Shown: piece after piece, positions 18,586-27,841 of the stretch
How the letters are laid out: each line of letters opens with the position of its first letter
How positions within the stretch are numbered: the first letter of the stretch is position 1
Notes under the pieces: generated by a model
Told to the model about the DNA's origin: nothing
The model's database searches: none
Seen by the model: only the letters and a program-made list of their open reading frames with translations
Assembly: GCA_045805265.1 (NCBI GenBank)
Contig: JBJMLO010000021.1
Coordinates: 115,569 to 179,568 of the forward strand
Direction: 5' to 3'
Source of the DNA: JBJMLO01 sp045805265
GTDB taxonomy: Bacteria > Actinomycetota > UBA4738 > JACQTL01
DNA: 64,000 nucleotides
Made by a program: the position numbers and the translations under genes

Positions 18586-19092
18586 GTGCGGCGCGGACTG
18601 TTGTGGACCGCGGTCATCCTGACCGCGCTGGTGCTGCAGAGCACGGTCTTCCACGAGATCACGCTCATGGGCGTCAGCCCGGACCTCATCTACCTGATCA
18701 CGGTGCTGGTGGCGCTCCTCGAGGGGCCGGCCTCCGGCGCGGTGATCGGTTTCGTGGGAGGCATGGGCGAGGACTTCCTGCTGAACGCCCCGAAGGGCAT
18801 CACCGCGCTGACGCTGACGCTGCTCGGATACGCGGTCGGCATGGTCCGCCAGTACATCGTCAGCCCGTCGGCGCTCGTGCCGGTGATCATGGTGGCCGGG
18901 GGAACCGCGGCCGGCGAGATGTTCAACGGCCTGGTGAAGTTCCTGCTCGGGCAGCTGGAGCCCGGGTGGGGATATCAGCTCAAGGTTGCCATCCTGGCCG
19001 GGCTGTACAACGCGATCCTCACCCCGTTGGTGTTCCCGATCGTGCGCCGGCTGGCCGAGTCCTCGCGGGCCAAGCGGGTGTTCCGGTGGTAG
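18586..19092 (+). CDS. mreD: Rod-shape determining membrane protein MreD
   Basis: 168 residues, strongly hydrophobic, with about five predicted membrane helices (LLWTAVILTALVLQSTVF, LIYLITVLVALLEG, ALTLTLLGYAVGMV, VPVIMVAGGTAAGEM, ILAGLYNAILTPLVFPIV). GTG start, 9 bp after mreC. Integral elongasome component; no enzymatic motif is known for the family. Confidence 0.9.
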   Translation: MRRGLLWTAVILTALVLQSTVFHEITLMGVSPDLIYLITVLVALLEGPASGAVIGFVGGMGEDFLLNAPKGITALTLTLLGYAVGMVRQYIVSPSALVPVIMVAGGTAAGEMFNGLVKFLLGQLEPGWGYQLKVAILAGLYNAILTPLVFPIVRRLAESSRAKRVFRW

Positions 19093-19100
19093 GAAGGTCG

Positions 19101-19134
19101 CCGTGACCGAGGGGAAGCCGTGACCGAGGGGAAG
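19101..19134 (+). repeat. Perfect 17-bp tandem duplication over the pbp2 start
   Basis: CCGTGACCGAGGGGAAG occurs twice head to tail (19101-19117 and 19118-19134). Each copy carries a GTG. The first GTG (19103) opens a 6-codon frame ending in TGA at 19121-19123, which overlaps the second GTG (19120), the in-frame pbp2 start. The GAGGGG of copy 1 becomes the ribosome site of copy 2. Confidence 0.9.
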
Positions 19135-21027
19135 ACGGGAGCCCGGTTGAAGGTCCTGGCGTTCCTGTGCGCGTTCATGTTCGCGGCGCTGGGGACCCGG
19201 CTGTGGTTCGTCCAGGTGCTGGCGCACGCCCAGCTGGCGAGCAGGGGGCGGGCCAACAGCATCCGGGAGGTGGCCGTCCCGGCGCCCCGGGGCCGGATCC
19301 TCGACCGCCACGGCAACGTGCTGGCTCGCAACCGTACGAGCCTGATCGTCACGGTGAACCGCCAGGCCCTCCCGGAGGACTCGGGCAAGCGCGTCGGCGA
19401 GATCGGCCGGCTGGCGGACGTCCTGGGGCTCTCGGAGAAGACGCTCGCCTCGCGCATCGACACGAAGCGGTACTACGTGTACACGCCGGTGCCCGTCGCG
19501 TTCGACGTGCCGAAGCGGACGTTCTTCTACCTGGGGGAGCACCGGATCGAGTTCCCCGGGGTCGCGGTGGTCGAGGACACGATCCGCGACTACCTCCAGG
19601 GGCCGCTCGCCCCGCACGTGCTGGGGTACGTCGGCCCGTTCTCGCCGACGGAGGCGAAGGACCCCCGCTTCGCGGGCTACGGACCCGATGACGTGGTCGG
19701 CAAGTCCGGCGTCGAGCTGGCCTACGAGCAGTACCTGCGAGGCCGAAACGGCATGACGCAGTTCCTGGTGAACTCGGTCGGCAAGAACCTGGGGCCGGTG
19801 AAGACCACACAGCCGAAGCCAGGCGACGACGTGTACCTCACGCTCGACGAGAAGATCCAGAAGCTCGCCGTCGACAGCCTGGACAAGGGGATGAAGGCGG
19901 CCCGGACCTTCGGCCTGAAGGCCACCCACGGCGCGGTGATCGTCATGGATCCGAGCAGCGGGGCGATTCTGGCGCTGGCCTCGAACCCCTCCTTCGACCC
20001 CAACTGGTTCGCCACCGGCAACAACGCGAAGATCAACGAGGTGCTGAATCCGAAGAGCGAAGCGGCGCCGACGTACGACCGGGCGACACAGGCCGTTTAT
20101 CCGCCGGGCTCGACGTTCAAGCCGTTCATCGCGCTGTCGGCGCTGAGGCAGGGATTCACGTCGACCTCGCAGTTCATCCCCTGCCCGGGGACCTATCACG
20201 TCCCGGGAACCACGAACCCGCCGGAGATCAAGTCCAACTGGGAGACGGTCAACAACGGGTCGATCACGCTGGCACATGCGCTGGTGATCTCGTGCGACAC
20301 GGTCTTCTACCAGTTGGGGTGGGACAACTGGGTCGATTGGTACGACCACGGCCGACACGACAAGCTGCAGACCGACCTTCGCTCGTTCGGATTCGGCCGC
20401 CCCACGGGGCTCGACCTGCCGAACGAGGGCAGCGGCCTCATCCCGGACGCGAAGTTCAAGGCGGTGCACTACGCCAAGTCGCCCGACACGCACGCGGACG
20501 AATGGCAGCCGGGCGACTTCCTCAACATGTCCATCGGGCAGGGTGACGTGGGGGTCACCCCGATCCAGCTGGCCACGGCCTATTCGGCCCTGGCGAACGG
20601 CGGAACCGTGTACCGCCCCCACGTTCTCGAGAAGGTCAAGGCCACGGACGGGTCGACGGTCGTCACCGAGAAGCCCCGGGTGAACGGGCACCTCCCGTTC
20701 ACCAGGAAGCAGATGGACTATGTGCGGCAGGCGCTGACCGGGGTCGTGGGGCCGGGCGGGACGGCGAGCTCCGCGTTCGCCACCTGGCCTCGCGACCGGA
20801 TCCCGATCGCCGCGAAGACCGGCACCGCCGAGGTCAGCCCCTTCGAGCCGTACTCGTGGTTCGCGGCGATGGCGCCGGCGAACGACCCGCAGTACGTCGT
20901 GGTCTCGCTCGTGGAGCAGGGGGGCCACGGCTCGCAGTCCGCCGCGCCGATCGTGCGGCGGATCCTCGACGGGCTGTTCGGGCTGCCCCTCACCGACCCG
21001 ATCACCGGAACGGGCCCGGTGGACTGA
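19120..21027 (+). CDS. mrdA: Penicillin-binding protein 2 (elongasome transpeptidase)
   Basis: Cross-links peptidoglycan during elongation as partner of RodA. 635 residues. One N-terminal membrane helix (KVLAFLCAFMFAALGTRLWF, residues 11-30), a dimerisation/pedestal region starting VPAPRGRILDRHGNVLA, then the transpeptidase domain. The nucleophile is Ser331 in STFK, the second motif SCD starts at residue 391 (PBP2 enzymes use S-x-D here), and the third is KTG at residue 566 (AAKTGTAEV). GTG 19120 lies in a 17-bp tandem repeat that creates a six-codon upstream frame. 13 bp before rodA. Confidence 0.95.
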   Translation: MTEGKTGARLKVLAFLCAFMFAALGTRLWFVQVLAHAQLASRGRANSIREVAVPAPRGRILDRHGNVLARNRTSLIVTVNRQALPEDSGKRVGEIGRLADVLGLSEKTLASRIDTKRYYVYTPVPVAFDVPKRTFFYLGEHRIEFPGVAVVEDTIRDYLQGPLAPHVLGYVGPFSPTEAKDPRFAGYGPDDVVGKSGVELAYEQYLRGRNGMTQFLVNSVGKNLGPVKTTQPKPGDDVYLTLDEKIQKLAVDSLDKGMKAARTFGLKATHGAVIVMDPSSGAILALASNPSFDPNWFATGNNAKINEVLNPKSEAAPTYDRATQAVYPPGSTFKPFIALSALRQGFTSTSQFIPCPGTYHVPGTTNPPEIKSNWETVNNGSITLAHALVISCDTVFYQLGWDNWVDWYDHGRHDKLQTDLRSFGFGRPTGLDLPNEGSGLIPDAKFKAVHYAKSPDTHADEWQPGDFLNMSIGQGDVGVTPIQLATAYSALANGGTVYRPHVLEKVKATDGSTVVTEKPRVNGHLPFTRKQMDYVRQALTGVVGPGGTASSAFATWPRDRIPIAAKTGTAEVSPFEPYSWFAAMAPANDPQYVVVSLVEQGGHGSQSAAPIVRRILDGLFGLPLTDPITGTGPVD

Positions 21028-21040
21028 TGGAGGCGCGCCG

Positions 21041-22201
21041 ATGGCGGTGACCACCCGGCCCCGAGGGACCATGCACGTGCGCACGCTCTCCGACCGGGCG
21101 CCGATCCGCCACCTCGACCCGGTGCTGCTCGCGGCCACGTTCCTGCTCACGCTCGTCGGAGTGTTCGCGATCTACTCGGCCACCCACCAGGTGAGCGGCA
21201 CCGAGGACCCCTGGTCGTTCGTCAAGAAGCAGATCGCGGCGTGGGTGATCGCGGCGGTGCTGCTCGCGGCCGTCGCGCTGGTCGACTACCGCCTAGCGAA
21301 GGTGTGGGCCCCGATCCTGTACGGCGGGACGCTGTTCCTCCTGCTCATGGTGCGGACGCCGCTCGGGACCGCGGCCAAGGGCGCCCAGCGTGGGTTCTAC
21401 CTGGCCGGGTTGGAGTTCACTCCGTCGGAATGGGCGAAGGTGGCTCTCGCGATCGTGCTGGCCGCGTTCCTGTCGGAGATCAAGATCTCCGAGCTGTCGT
21501 TGCGCGACCTCATTCGAGCCTCGGCGCTGGCCATGATCCCGATGTTCCTCGTGTTCATCCAGCCGGACATCGGGACGACGATCGTGCTGGCGGCCGTCCT
21601 GGGCGGGGTCGTGGTCGTGGCCGGGTCCCGGCCGCGGCACCTGGCGGTGCTGGCGGCGACCGCCGTGGTGCTGATCGCGCTGGCGTTCCAGATGGGCCTG
21701 ATCAAGCAGTACCAGATCGACCGGCTGACCTCGTTCACCAGCGGCGGCACCTCGCAGGCCACGTACAGCAAGGACCAGTCGTTGATCGCGATCGGCGAGG
21801 GCGGCGTGTTCGGGACCGGCTACCTCAAGGGGACACAGACGAACCTCAATTTCGTCCCCGAGCAGCACACGGACTTCGTGTTCACGGTGCTCGGCGAGGA
21901 ATTCGGGTTCGCCGGAGCGGTCGTCGTCCTGCTGCTATATGCCCTGCTGCTGTGGCGGGCCATCCGCATCGCGATGCTGTCGAAGGACCGGTTCGGCGCG
22001 TACCTGGCGGCGGGGATCGCCTCGATGATCGCCATCCAGATGTTCGTGAACATCGGTATGACCGTCGGGATCATGCCGATCACGGGGATCCCGCTGCCGT
22101 TCGTGTCCTACGGCGGCTCGTCGCTGATCGCCAACTACGTCGCGGTCGGGCTGCTGCTGAACATCCACATGCGCCGACTGACGGTGGGCGCCGGGGTCTG
22201 A
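21041..22201 (+). CDS. rodA: SEDS peptidoglycan glycosyltransferase RodA
   Basis: Polymerises lipid II in the elongasome with PBP2. 386 residues and about ten membrane helices. SEDS signatures include LEFTPSEWAKVALAI, FIQPDIGTT and the C-terminal GIMPITGIPLPFVSYGGSSL. The EFGFAG stretch in the extracellular loop region is also typical. Last gene of the mre operon; the histidine kinase gene converges on it 10 bp beyond the stop. Confidence 0.95.
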   Translation: MAVTTRPRGTMHVRTLSDRAPIRHLDPVLLAATFLLTLVGVFAIYSATHQVSGTEDPWSFVKKQIAAWVIAAVLLAAVALVDYRLAKVWAPILYGGTLFLLLMVRTPLGTAAKGAQRGFYLAGLEFTPSEWAKVALAIVLAAFLSEIKISELSLRDLIRASALAMIPMFLVFIQPDIGTTIVLAAVLGGVVVVAGSRPRHLAVLAATAVVLIALAFQMGLIKQYQIDRLTSFTSGGTSQATYSKDQSLIAIGEGGVFGTGYLKGTQTNLNFVPEQHTDFVFTVLGEEFGFAGAVVVLLLYALLLWRAIRIAMLSKDRFGAYLAAGIASMIAIQMFVNIGMTVGIMPITGIPLPFVSYGGSSLIANYVAVGLLLNIHMRRLTVGAGV

Positions 22202-22211
22202 CGCGGCCGGG

Positions 22212-23474
22212 TCAGCGCACCTCGGATTCGGCGCGCGGCCCCAGCGCGAGCGTCCACAGGAACGTCGACCCGTCGGGCCCGGAGCGCTCGAGCACCACGT
22301 CGCCGTCCATGGCCCGGGCCGCGGCGCGGCCGAGCGACAGCCCGACCCCCGCCCCCTGGTGGGTGCGGGCGTCGAGGGCCTCGCCCTGCTCGAGGGGCTC
22401 GAACACCCGGTCGCGGTCCCCGGGGGGGATGCCCCGGCCGGCGTCGGTGACGCGCGTCTCCAGGACCCCGGCTCCGGCGGAGATCCGCACTCGGACCGGC
22501 GTCCCGTCCGGGGAGAACTTGCGGGCGTTGTCGATCAGCTCTTCCATGATCCGGCGGGCCAGCACGCGGTTGGCGAAGACGTCGGGCAGGTCGTGCTGTG
22601 CGGACACGACGACGTCGAGGAAGGTGGCGGCGACCTCGCGGGCAAGCGCCGGCAGGTCGAAGCGGTCCTCCGAACCCGTGTCGAGCGCGGACTCGAACCG
22701 CTCCACGAGGCGGGCCAGGCCGGTTCCCCTGCTCACCAACCGATCCAGCAGCTCGCGGCGCTGGCGGTCGTCCACGCCCTCGCCCCCGAGCGTCCGGGCG
22801 ATGCCGAGCATCACGGTGACCGGAGTGCGGAGCTCGTGCCCCAGTCGCGCCACCAGCTCGTGACGGCGGCTGACCCGTTCGACCAGCGCGAGGTGGGCCT
22901 CCTCCAGCTCGCGGGCGCGATGCCGTTCCCGCTCCAGGGCCTCGGTGAGCTGCTCGATGACCCGGGGGGTCACGGTGGGGGACAGCACGGCGCCGCCGCC
23001 CGCCGCCTCGGTGATCGCGTTGAGGATCACGTCGCCGTCGGAGTCCTTCAGCACGTAGCCCGACGCCCCGGCCACGAGCATCTCCCGCACGATCGTGTCG
23101 TCCTCCTGGGCGGTGAGGGCCACGACGCCGAGCAGCGGCCGCGAGGCCTTCAGGCGCCGGGTGGCCTCGATGCCGTCCATCACCGGCATCCGGATGTCCA
23201 TCAGCACCACGTCCGGATCGAGGGCCTCGATCATCTCGAGGGCCTCCCGGCCGTTGGTGGCCTCGCCGGCGATCTGATGCCCTCCGGTGGCGAGCAGGGC
23301 CACCAGGGACTCCCGGAACCCGTCGTTGTCGTCGACGACCAGGACCCGCAGCGCGAGCGGCTCGGCCGCGTCCGCCCCGACCGTCGACGACGAGAACAGG
23401 GGCTCCGGGGAACGCAGGAGGTCACCCGAGGTGGTGACGGGGCCACGCCAGGAACGCTGGAAGGGATCAGTCAC
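22212..23474 (-). CDS. Receiver domain-histidine kinase fusion
   Basis: 420 residues with no membrane helix. Receiver domain at residues about 42-160 with acidic pair VVDDN and phospho-acceptor Asp93 (VLMDIRMPVMDG). A helical linker is followed by HisKA with the H-box LGHELRTPVTVMLG, then an HATPase_c domain with N-box EELIDNARKFSPDG, G1 DAGRGIPPGDRDRVFEPL and G2 GAGVGLSLGRA. I chose GTG 23474 over ATG 23513 because the 13 extra codons have low third-position GC, unlike the rest. With no sensor or output domain, it probably relays a signal from a partner kinase. Unlinked to a cognate regulator here. Confidence 0.88.
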   Translation of the reverse strand: MTDPFQRSWRGPVTTSGDLLRSPEPLFSSSTVGADAAEPLALRVLVVDDNDGFRESLVALLATGGHQIAGEATNGREALEMIEALDPDVVLMDIRMPVMDGIEATRRLKASRPLLGVVALTAQEDDTIVREMLVAGASGYVLKDSDGDVILNAITEAAGGGAVLSPTVTPRVIEQLTEALERERHRARELEEAHLALVERVSRRHELVARLGHELRTPVTVMLGIARTLGGEGVDDRQRRELLDRLVSRGTGLARLVERFESALDTGSEDRFDLPALAREVAATFLDVVVSAQHDLPDVFANRVLARRIMEELIDNARKFSPDGTPVRVRISAGAGVLETRVTDAGRGIPPGDRDRVFEPLEQGEALDARTHQGAGVGLSLGRAAARAMDGDVVLERSGPDGSTFLWTLALGPRAESEVR

Positions 23475-23965
23475 GGTTGACCAGCATCTCCGACCACATG
23501 GTGATCCGTCCATCGGCCGGCCGGGGTGCGCACTTGATATGCATCTCCGACAGCCTGGAGCAGTCAGATGTGACTCGTCAATACCGGGAATTCATTGTTG
23601 GTGGAATGTCCCGGTTGGCCCGTCGCAGCATTGCTATGCTTGGTGGAGTCGCCCGCAGGTTCGCGAGCGGCCGCGGCGGCCGGTTGGGCCGCCGTCCCGC
23701 AGACGTGCTCGCCGGTGTTCGGACCGGCCGGCGCCCCGCTCATCGGTGAGCGCCGCCACCAGCCCGGCGAGAGGTGAATCTTGGCCGCGCAGCGGTCACC
23801 GGCCGCCGCCGGGCTCAGCCCGGCTCCGGCGCCGGGTCCGCGCGCGGAGCAGAAGTCGTCCGTGCGCGCAGGCGCGCGCATCCGGGGTCCGATTGCGGCC
23901 CTCAGCGCCCACCCGCACACCCCTTCCGCGTTCCGAGGTTCCCGACGAAGGAAGGGAGCAATCGC
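23475..23965 (+). promoter_or_regulatory. Long non-coding gap and leader of the RNase E/G gene
   Basis: About 490 bp between divergent genes without a credible reading frame. The right 250 bp are very GC rich with many short inverted repeats (GCGGCCGCGGCGGCCGG, GCGCGCAGGCGCGCGC). RNase E messages in several bacteria carry long autoregulatory leaders, so a structured leader is possible. TATGCT near 23635 could be a -10 box but no convincing -35 box is seen. Confidence 0.35.
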
Positions 23966-26401
23966 ATGAACGACGAGCCCGATCGGGCCGTCACGCAGGC
24001 CGAGGCCGACGAGGCACGGCCCGACCCCGGGAGCCCAGGCTCCCCCCCCGACGATCCGGGATCGACGAACGACGGCCCATCCAGCCACGCCGAGGCCTCC
24101 GGGGAGACTGCTGAGGGGTCCACCGGCACGGGAACGGCCGCCGGCCGGCGACGTCGCAGGGGAAGCCGCGGGCGAGGGAGGAGCCGCTCCGGCGGCGCCC
24201 GCGTCGCCACCGACGGCGGGTCCCCCGAGGACGAGACCGAAGGCGCGGACGGCGGATCCGGGGATGGCGCCGCCGACGACGCGAAACCCGTCGCCGCCAG
24301 AACGCGGTCCCGCTCGGGACCGCGCAGCCGCTCGAGGGCGTCCGCGACCGCGCCGGCCACGGCACCGGCCGAGTCGTCCGGCGACGGTGAGGACCGGACG
24401 GAGCCGTCGGAGGGCCGCCACTCCGGCGGGGGTGCCGGCGGTCGGGCGGATTCCGATGGGACTGCGGCGGGCGCCGCCGGGACTGACCTCCAGGGCGCCG
24501 GAGCCGAGGGGAGCAACGGGGACGACGGAGGCCAGGGCACGACGACGGCCGCCAAGCGTCGTCGCCGGCGGGGGAGCCGTGGCCGGGGCCGCGCCAGGTC
24601 CGGCTCAACGCCTCGAACCGAAGGCGACGCCGACGGCCCCGAGGACGCGGCGGTGGCGGGCGAGGCCGAGGCCGAGCCACGAACCGCCCGCGTGACGGGT
24701 GAAGCCGAGGCCCAGCCTCGAACTGCCGCCCCCAAGAGCCGTTCCCGTTCCGGGGCCCGTCCCCGGAGCCGGGCGACGGCCGCAAGCGACGCGGTCGTCG
24801 AAGCCGAGGCCGAGAGCTCCGCCTCGGACGTGGCATCCGTTGCACCCGCCGAAGGGGCCGACGCGACACCGTTGTCGACCTCCGCCAAGCGCCGCCGCCG
24901 GCGTCGCCGGGCGGGCGGGGCCGGGAACGGCGATGGGCCGGCCGCCGAGCGCGAGGGCGCCCAGGTCGAGGCTCCGGAGCCCGAGAAGAAGAAGCCCGCA
25001 GCCACCCGGCCCAAGCGGGCCACCCCGACCCGCACCGCACGGCGCCGGACGCGAACCGGAGCGGGTGCCGAGAAGGAGACGGCCGACGGCGGGCCGACCC
25101 GCACCCGGCGTTCGCAGGCGACGCTCCGCCGCCGTGAGTCCATGCCGGTCGTCCCGCGGGGCCAGGACAAGCTCATGCTCATCACCCAGAACGGCGAGCG
25201 CGACCAGATCGCCGTGGTCGAGGACCGTCTGCTGGTGGAGCACTACATCACCCGTTCCGGCGCGAAGTCGATGGTCGGCAACATCTACCTGGGGCGCGTG
25301 CAGAACGTGCTCCCCGGCATGGAGGCCGCGTTCATCGACATCGGCAAGGGCCGCAACGCCGTCCTGTACGCCGGCGAGGTCTCCTACGACGAGGACATCG
25401 GCGGCCGCCAGCAGCGCATCGAGCAGGTCCTCAAGCCCGGCCAGGCCGCGCTGGTCCAGGTCACCAAGGACCCCATCGGCGGCAAGGGGCCCCGCCTCAC
25501 CCAGGAGATCAGCGTGCCCGGCCGGTACGTGGTGATGATGCCGAGCTCGGACGTGTTCGGGATCAGCCGGCGGCTGCCGGACAACGAGCGGCGGCGCCTC
25601 CGCACGATCATCAAGAAGGTCCGGCCCGAGCAGCACGGCGTGATCGTGCGCACCGCGGCCGAGGGCGCGAGCGAGGACGACCTCGCCGCCGACCTGAAGC
25701 GCCTGGCGGCCGAGTGGGAGCAGATCTCGAAGAAGGCCAAGAAGGCCAAGGCCCCGCACCTGCTGTACGAGGAGCCCGAGCTCACCGTCCGGGTCGTGCG
25801 CGACCTGTTCAACGACGAGGAGTTCAAGGAGATCATCACCGACACCGACGCGGTCTACGCCCAGGTTCGCGACTACCTGTCCGGCGTGGCGCCCGAGCTG
25901 GTGGAGAAGGTCCACCTGCACAGCGGCAAGCTCCCACTGTTCGAGCAGCACCACCTCATCGAGCAGATCCACAAGGCGCTGGAGCGCAAGGTGTGGCTGC
26001 CGTCGGGGGGCTACCTCGTCATCGACAAGACCGAGGCCATGACGGTGATCGACGTCAATACCGGCAAGCACGTCGGGAAGGCCAACCTCGAGGAGACCGT
26101 GACGAAGACGAACCTCGAGGCCGCCGACGAGGTGGCGCGGCAGCTCCGGCTGCGCGACATCGGCGGGATGATCCTGGTGGACTTCATCGACATGCTGCTC
26201 GAGCAGAACAAGCGGCAGGTCATCGACACCCTGAAGAACGCCATGGCCAAGGACAAGACGCGCTCGCAGGTGTTCGACATCAGCCCCCTCGGGATCCTCG
26301 AGATCACCCGCAAACGGGTGTCGGGCGGCCTGCTGGACTCGTTCTCGGAGACGTGTCCCACCTGCGGCGGGCGCGGCATACTGATCACCCACGAGATCTG
26401 A
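23966..26401 (+). CDS. rng: Ribonuclease E/G family endoribonuclease
   Basis: Single-strand endonuclease for RNA maturation and decay. 811 residues. The first ~390 are disordered, rich in Gly, Glu and Arg, with repeated Arg blocks (GRRRRRGSRGRGRSRSGG type, at least two near-identical copies plus an R-tract), likely RNA- or partner-binding. The catalytic core starts near residue 405 with an S1 domain (GNIYLGRVQNVLPGMEAAFIDIG). Metal-binding aspartates are near 696 (MTVIDVNTG) and 739 (ILVDFIDML), and the zinc link CPTCGGRG starts near 797. ATG 23966 follows GGAAGGGAG; longer in-frame starts lack support. Actinobacterial enzymes often have this tail at the N terminus rather than the C terminus. 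Confidence 0.93.
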   Translation: MNDEPDRAVTQAEADEARPDPGSPGSPPDDPGSTNDGPSSHAEASGETAEGSTGTGTAAGRRRRRGSRGRGRSRSGGARVATDGGSPEDETEGADGGSGDGAADDAKPVAARTRSRSGPRSRSRASATAPATAPAESSGDGEDRTEPSEGRHSGGGAGGRADSDGTAAGAAGTDLQGAGAEGSNGDDGGQGTTTAAKRRRRRGSRGRGRARSGSTPRTEGDADGPEDAAVAGEAEAEPRTARVTGEAEAQPRTAAPKSRSRSGARPRSRATAASDAVVEAEAESSASDVASVAPAEGADATPLSTSAKRRRRRRRAGGAGNGDGPAAEREGAQVEAPEPEKKKPAATRPKRATPTRTARRRTRTGAGAEKETADGGPTRTRRSQATLRRRESMPVVPRGQDKLMLITQNGERDQIAVVEDRLLVEHYITRSGAKSMVGNIYLGRVQNVLPGMEAAFIDIGKGRNAVLYAGEVSYDEDIGGRQQRIEQVLKPGQAALVQVTKDPIGGKGPRLTQEISVPGRYVVMMPSSDVFGISRRLPDNERRRLRTIIKKVRPEQHGVIVRTAAEGASEDDLAADLKRLAAEWEQISKKAKKAKAPHLLYEEPELTVRVVRDLFNDEEFKEIITDTDAVYAQVRDYLSGVAPELVEKVHLHSGKLPLFEQHHLIEQIHKALERKVWLPSGGYLVIDKTEAMTVIDVNTGKHVGKANLEETVTKTNLEAADEVARQLRLRDIGGMILVDFIDMLLEQNKRQVIDTLKNAMAKDKTRSQVFDISPLGILEITRKRVSGGLLDSFSETCPTCGGRGILITHEI

Positions 26402-26440
26402 GCGACGGCGCCGCCGTGCTCTACTGAGGAGGCAACCGAC

Positions 26441-27037
26441 ATGTACGCCGTGATCAAGGCAGGCGGCAAGCAGCACCGGGTCAAGACCGGAGATGTCATC
26501 GAGGTGGAGCTGATGCACGGTGGCGACGACGCCGTGCAGTTCCATCCGCTGCTGGTCGTCGACGACGAGAACAAGACCCACGTCGGCAAGGAGCTCCAGA
26601 AGGCCACCGTGAGCGCCAAGCTGGTGGGCGAGCAGAAGGGCGACAAGGTCAAAGTCTTCAAGTACCGGAACAAGACCGGGTACTCGCGTCGCCAGGGGCA
26701 CCGGCAGATGTACACGCTGGTCGAGATCGGCGAGATCAAGCTGCCCGGCGCCCCCGCGAAGAAGGCCGCGGCGGTGGAGGCCGAGGAGCCCGAGGAGACC
26801 CCCAAGGCAGCTCCCAAGAGGTCCGCGGCGAAGACCCCCGCGGCGAAGACGGCCACGGCGAAGACGGCCGCCGCCGCGGAACCGGAGGCCGCCGCCCGCG
26901 AGGACGCCGCGGAGGTGACGGACCCGGCCCCGGCCGAGACCCCGCCCGCAGACGTCGCGGAGGTCGCCGCGGAGGCCGAGACGGGCCCGGAGACAGAACC
27001 CGCCGGGGACGGCGAGACCGCCGAGGACGCCGGATAG
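26441..27037 (+). CDS. rplU: 50S ribosomal protein L21 with long Ala/Lys/Glu tail
   Basis: The first ~103 residues are a normal L21 (MYAVIKAGGKQHRVKTGDVIEVE through YSRRQGHRQMYTLVEIGEI). A tail of about 95 residues follows, first Lys/Ala rich (AAKTPAAKTATAKTAAAA), then acidic (DVAEVAAEAETGPETEP). GAGGAGGCAACCGAC precedes ATG 26441. Tails of this kind on L21 occur in some actinobacteria; no function is known. Co-transcribed with rpmA, 22 bp downstream. Confidence 0.95.
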   Translation: MYAVIKAGGKQHRVKTGDVIEVELMHGGDDAVQFHPLLVVDDENKTHVGKELQKATVSAKLVGEQKGDKVKVFKYRNKTGYSRRQGHRQMYTLVEIGEIKLPGAPAKKAAAVEAEEPEETPKAAPKRSAAKTPAAKTATAKTAAAAEPEAAAREDAAEVTDPAPAETPPADVAEVAAEAETGPETEPAGDGETAEDAG

Positions 27038-27059
27038 CGGCTGGTACCCTGGAACGACC

Positions 27060-27323
27060 ATGGCTCACAAGAAGGGCGGCGGCTCATCCAGGAACGGCCG
27101 GGACTCCGAGTCCAAGCGGCTCGGCGTCAAGGCGTTCGGGGGTCAGAGCGTGACCGCAGGGACGATCATCGTGCGCCAGCGCGGCACCCGGATCCACCCG
27201 GGCCTCGGCGTCGGCAAGGGCAGCGACGACACGCTGTTCGCCAAGGTCGAGGGCCAGGTGGGCTTCCACCTGTCGAGCGGCCGGCGCGTCGCCACCGTCA
27301 CCGCACCTTCGGCTTCCGAGTAG
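27060..27323 (+). CDS. rpmA: 50S ribosomal protein L27
   Basis: 87 residues. The N terminus MAHKKGGGSSRNGRDSESKR and core GGQSVTAGTIIVRQRGTRIHPG are diagnostic. L27 sits at the peptidyl-transferase centre. No N-terminal cleavage extension of the Firmicutes kind. rplU-rpmA-obgE order is preserved, with one minus-strand gene inserted between rpmA and obgE. Confidence 0.97.
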   Translation: MAHKKGGGSSRNGRDSESKRLGVKAFGGQSVTAGTIIVRQRGTRIHPGLGVGKGSDDTLFAKVEGQVGFHLSSGRRVATVTAPSASE

Positions 27324-27362
27324 CCCGCCCCGGCCTGCAGGAGCCCCGCCCGGTACCGTTCC

Positions 27363-27794
27363 TCAGTCTCGCCGCGCCGCCCGGACTGCCTGCCTGATCG
27401 CGTTGCGCCAGGACTTCACGACCGCAGCCACGTCGCCGCTCTGGTTCCACATGAATCCCGCGTTGTCGCTGCGCTTGCGGCGGGTCTGGAACTCGGGCGC
27501 CCCGAGGTCCACCGGCGGGGGCTGGGCGAAGAAGAACGCCAGGCGGACGTGTTCGTCGTCCTTCGCGTACTCGACGGAGAGCACCGGCGAGCCGAGGGGG
27601 CGACTGACCTTGCGGATCGCCGAAAGGGGCACGTGCTCGTGGTCGGTCCCCCGGCGGTGGTCGAAGCGGAGGTGGGTGGGCGTGAGGGTCAGGGTTCCCT
27701 CGACGTCGTTGCGGGCGGTTCCCAGGCGGCTGATCCACACGCGAACGGGCGTCACGGGGGCGACACCCCGGCGGGGGCCGGTCTCGGGCTCCAT
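27363..27794 (-). CDS. Small PH/GRAM-like hypothetical protein
   Basis: 143 residues. The pattern VEGTLTLTPTHLRFDHRRG, VPLSAIRKVSRPLGSPVLSVEYAKDDEHVRLAFFFAQPP resembles a PH/GRAM-like beta fold, followed by a C-terminal helix (VAAVVKSWRNAIRQAVRAARRD). Many small actinobacterial proteins share this form without assigned function. It is encoded opposite the ribosomal operon, with its start 47 bp from the obgE start. Family call is by pattern only. Confidence 0.65.
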   Translation of the reverse strand: MEPETGPRRGVAPVTPVRVWISRLGTARNDVEGTLTLTPTHLRFDHRRGTDHEHVPLSAIRKVSRPLGSPVLSVEYAKDDEHVRLAFFFAQPPPVDLGAPEFQTRRKRSDNAGFMWNQSGDVAAVVKSWRNAIRQAVRAARRD

Positions 27795-27841
27795 CGCCGC
27801 CCATCATCCAACTCCGCAGCGATTCCTGGACAATCGAGGGT

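Noticed and set aside
23564..24421. Long minus-strand frame opposite the RNase E/G tail
   Set aside because: It is a mirror of the GC-rich low-complexity coding strand; no ribosome site or motif.
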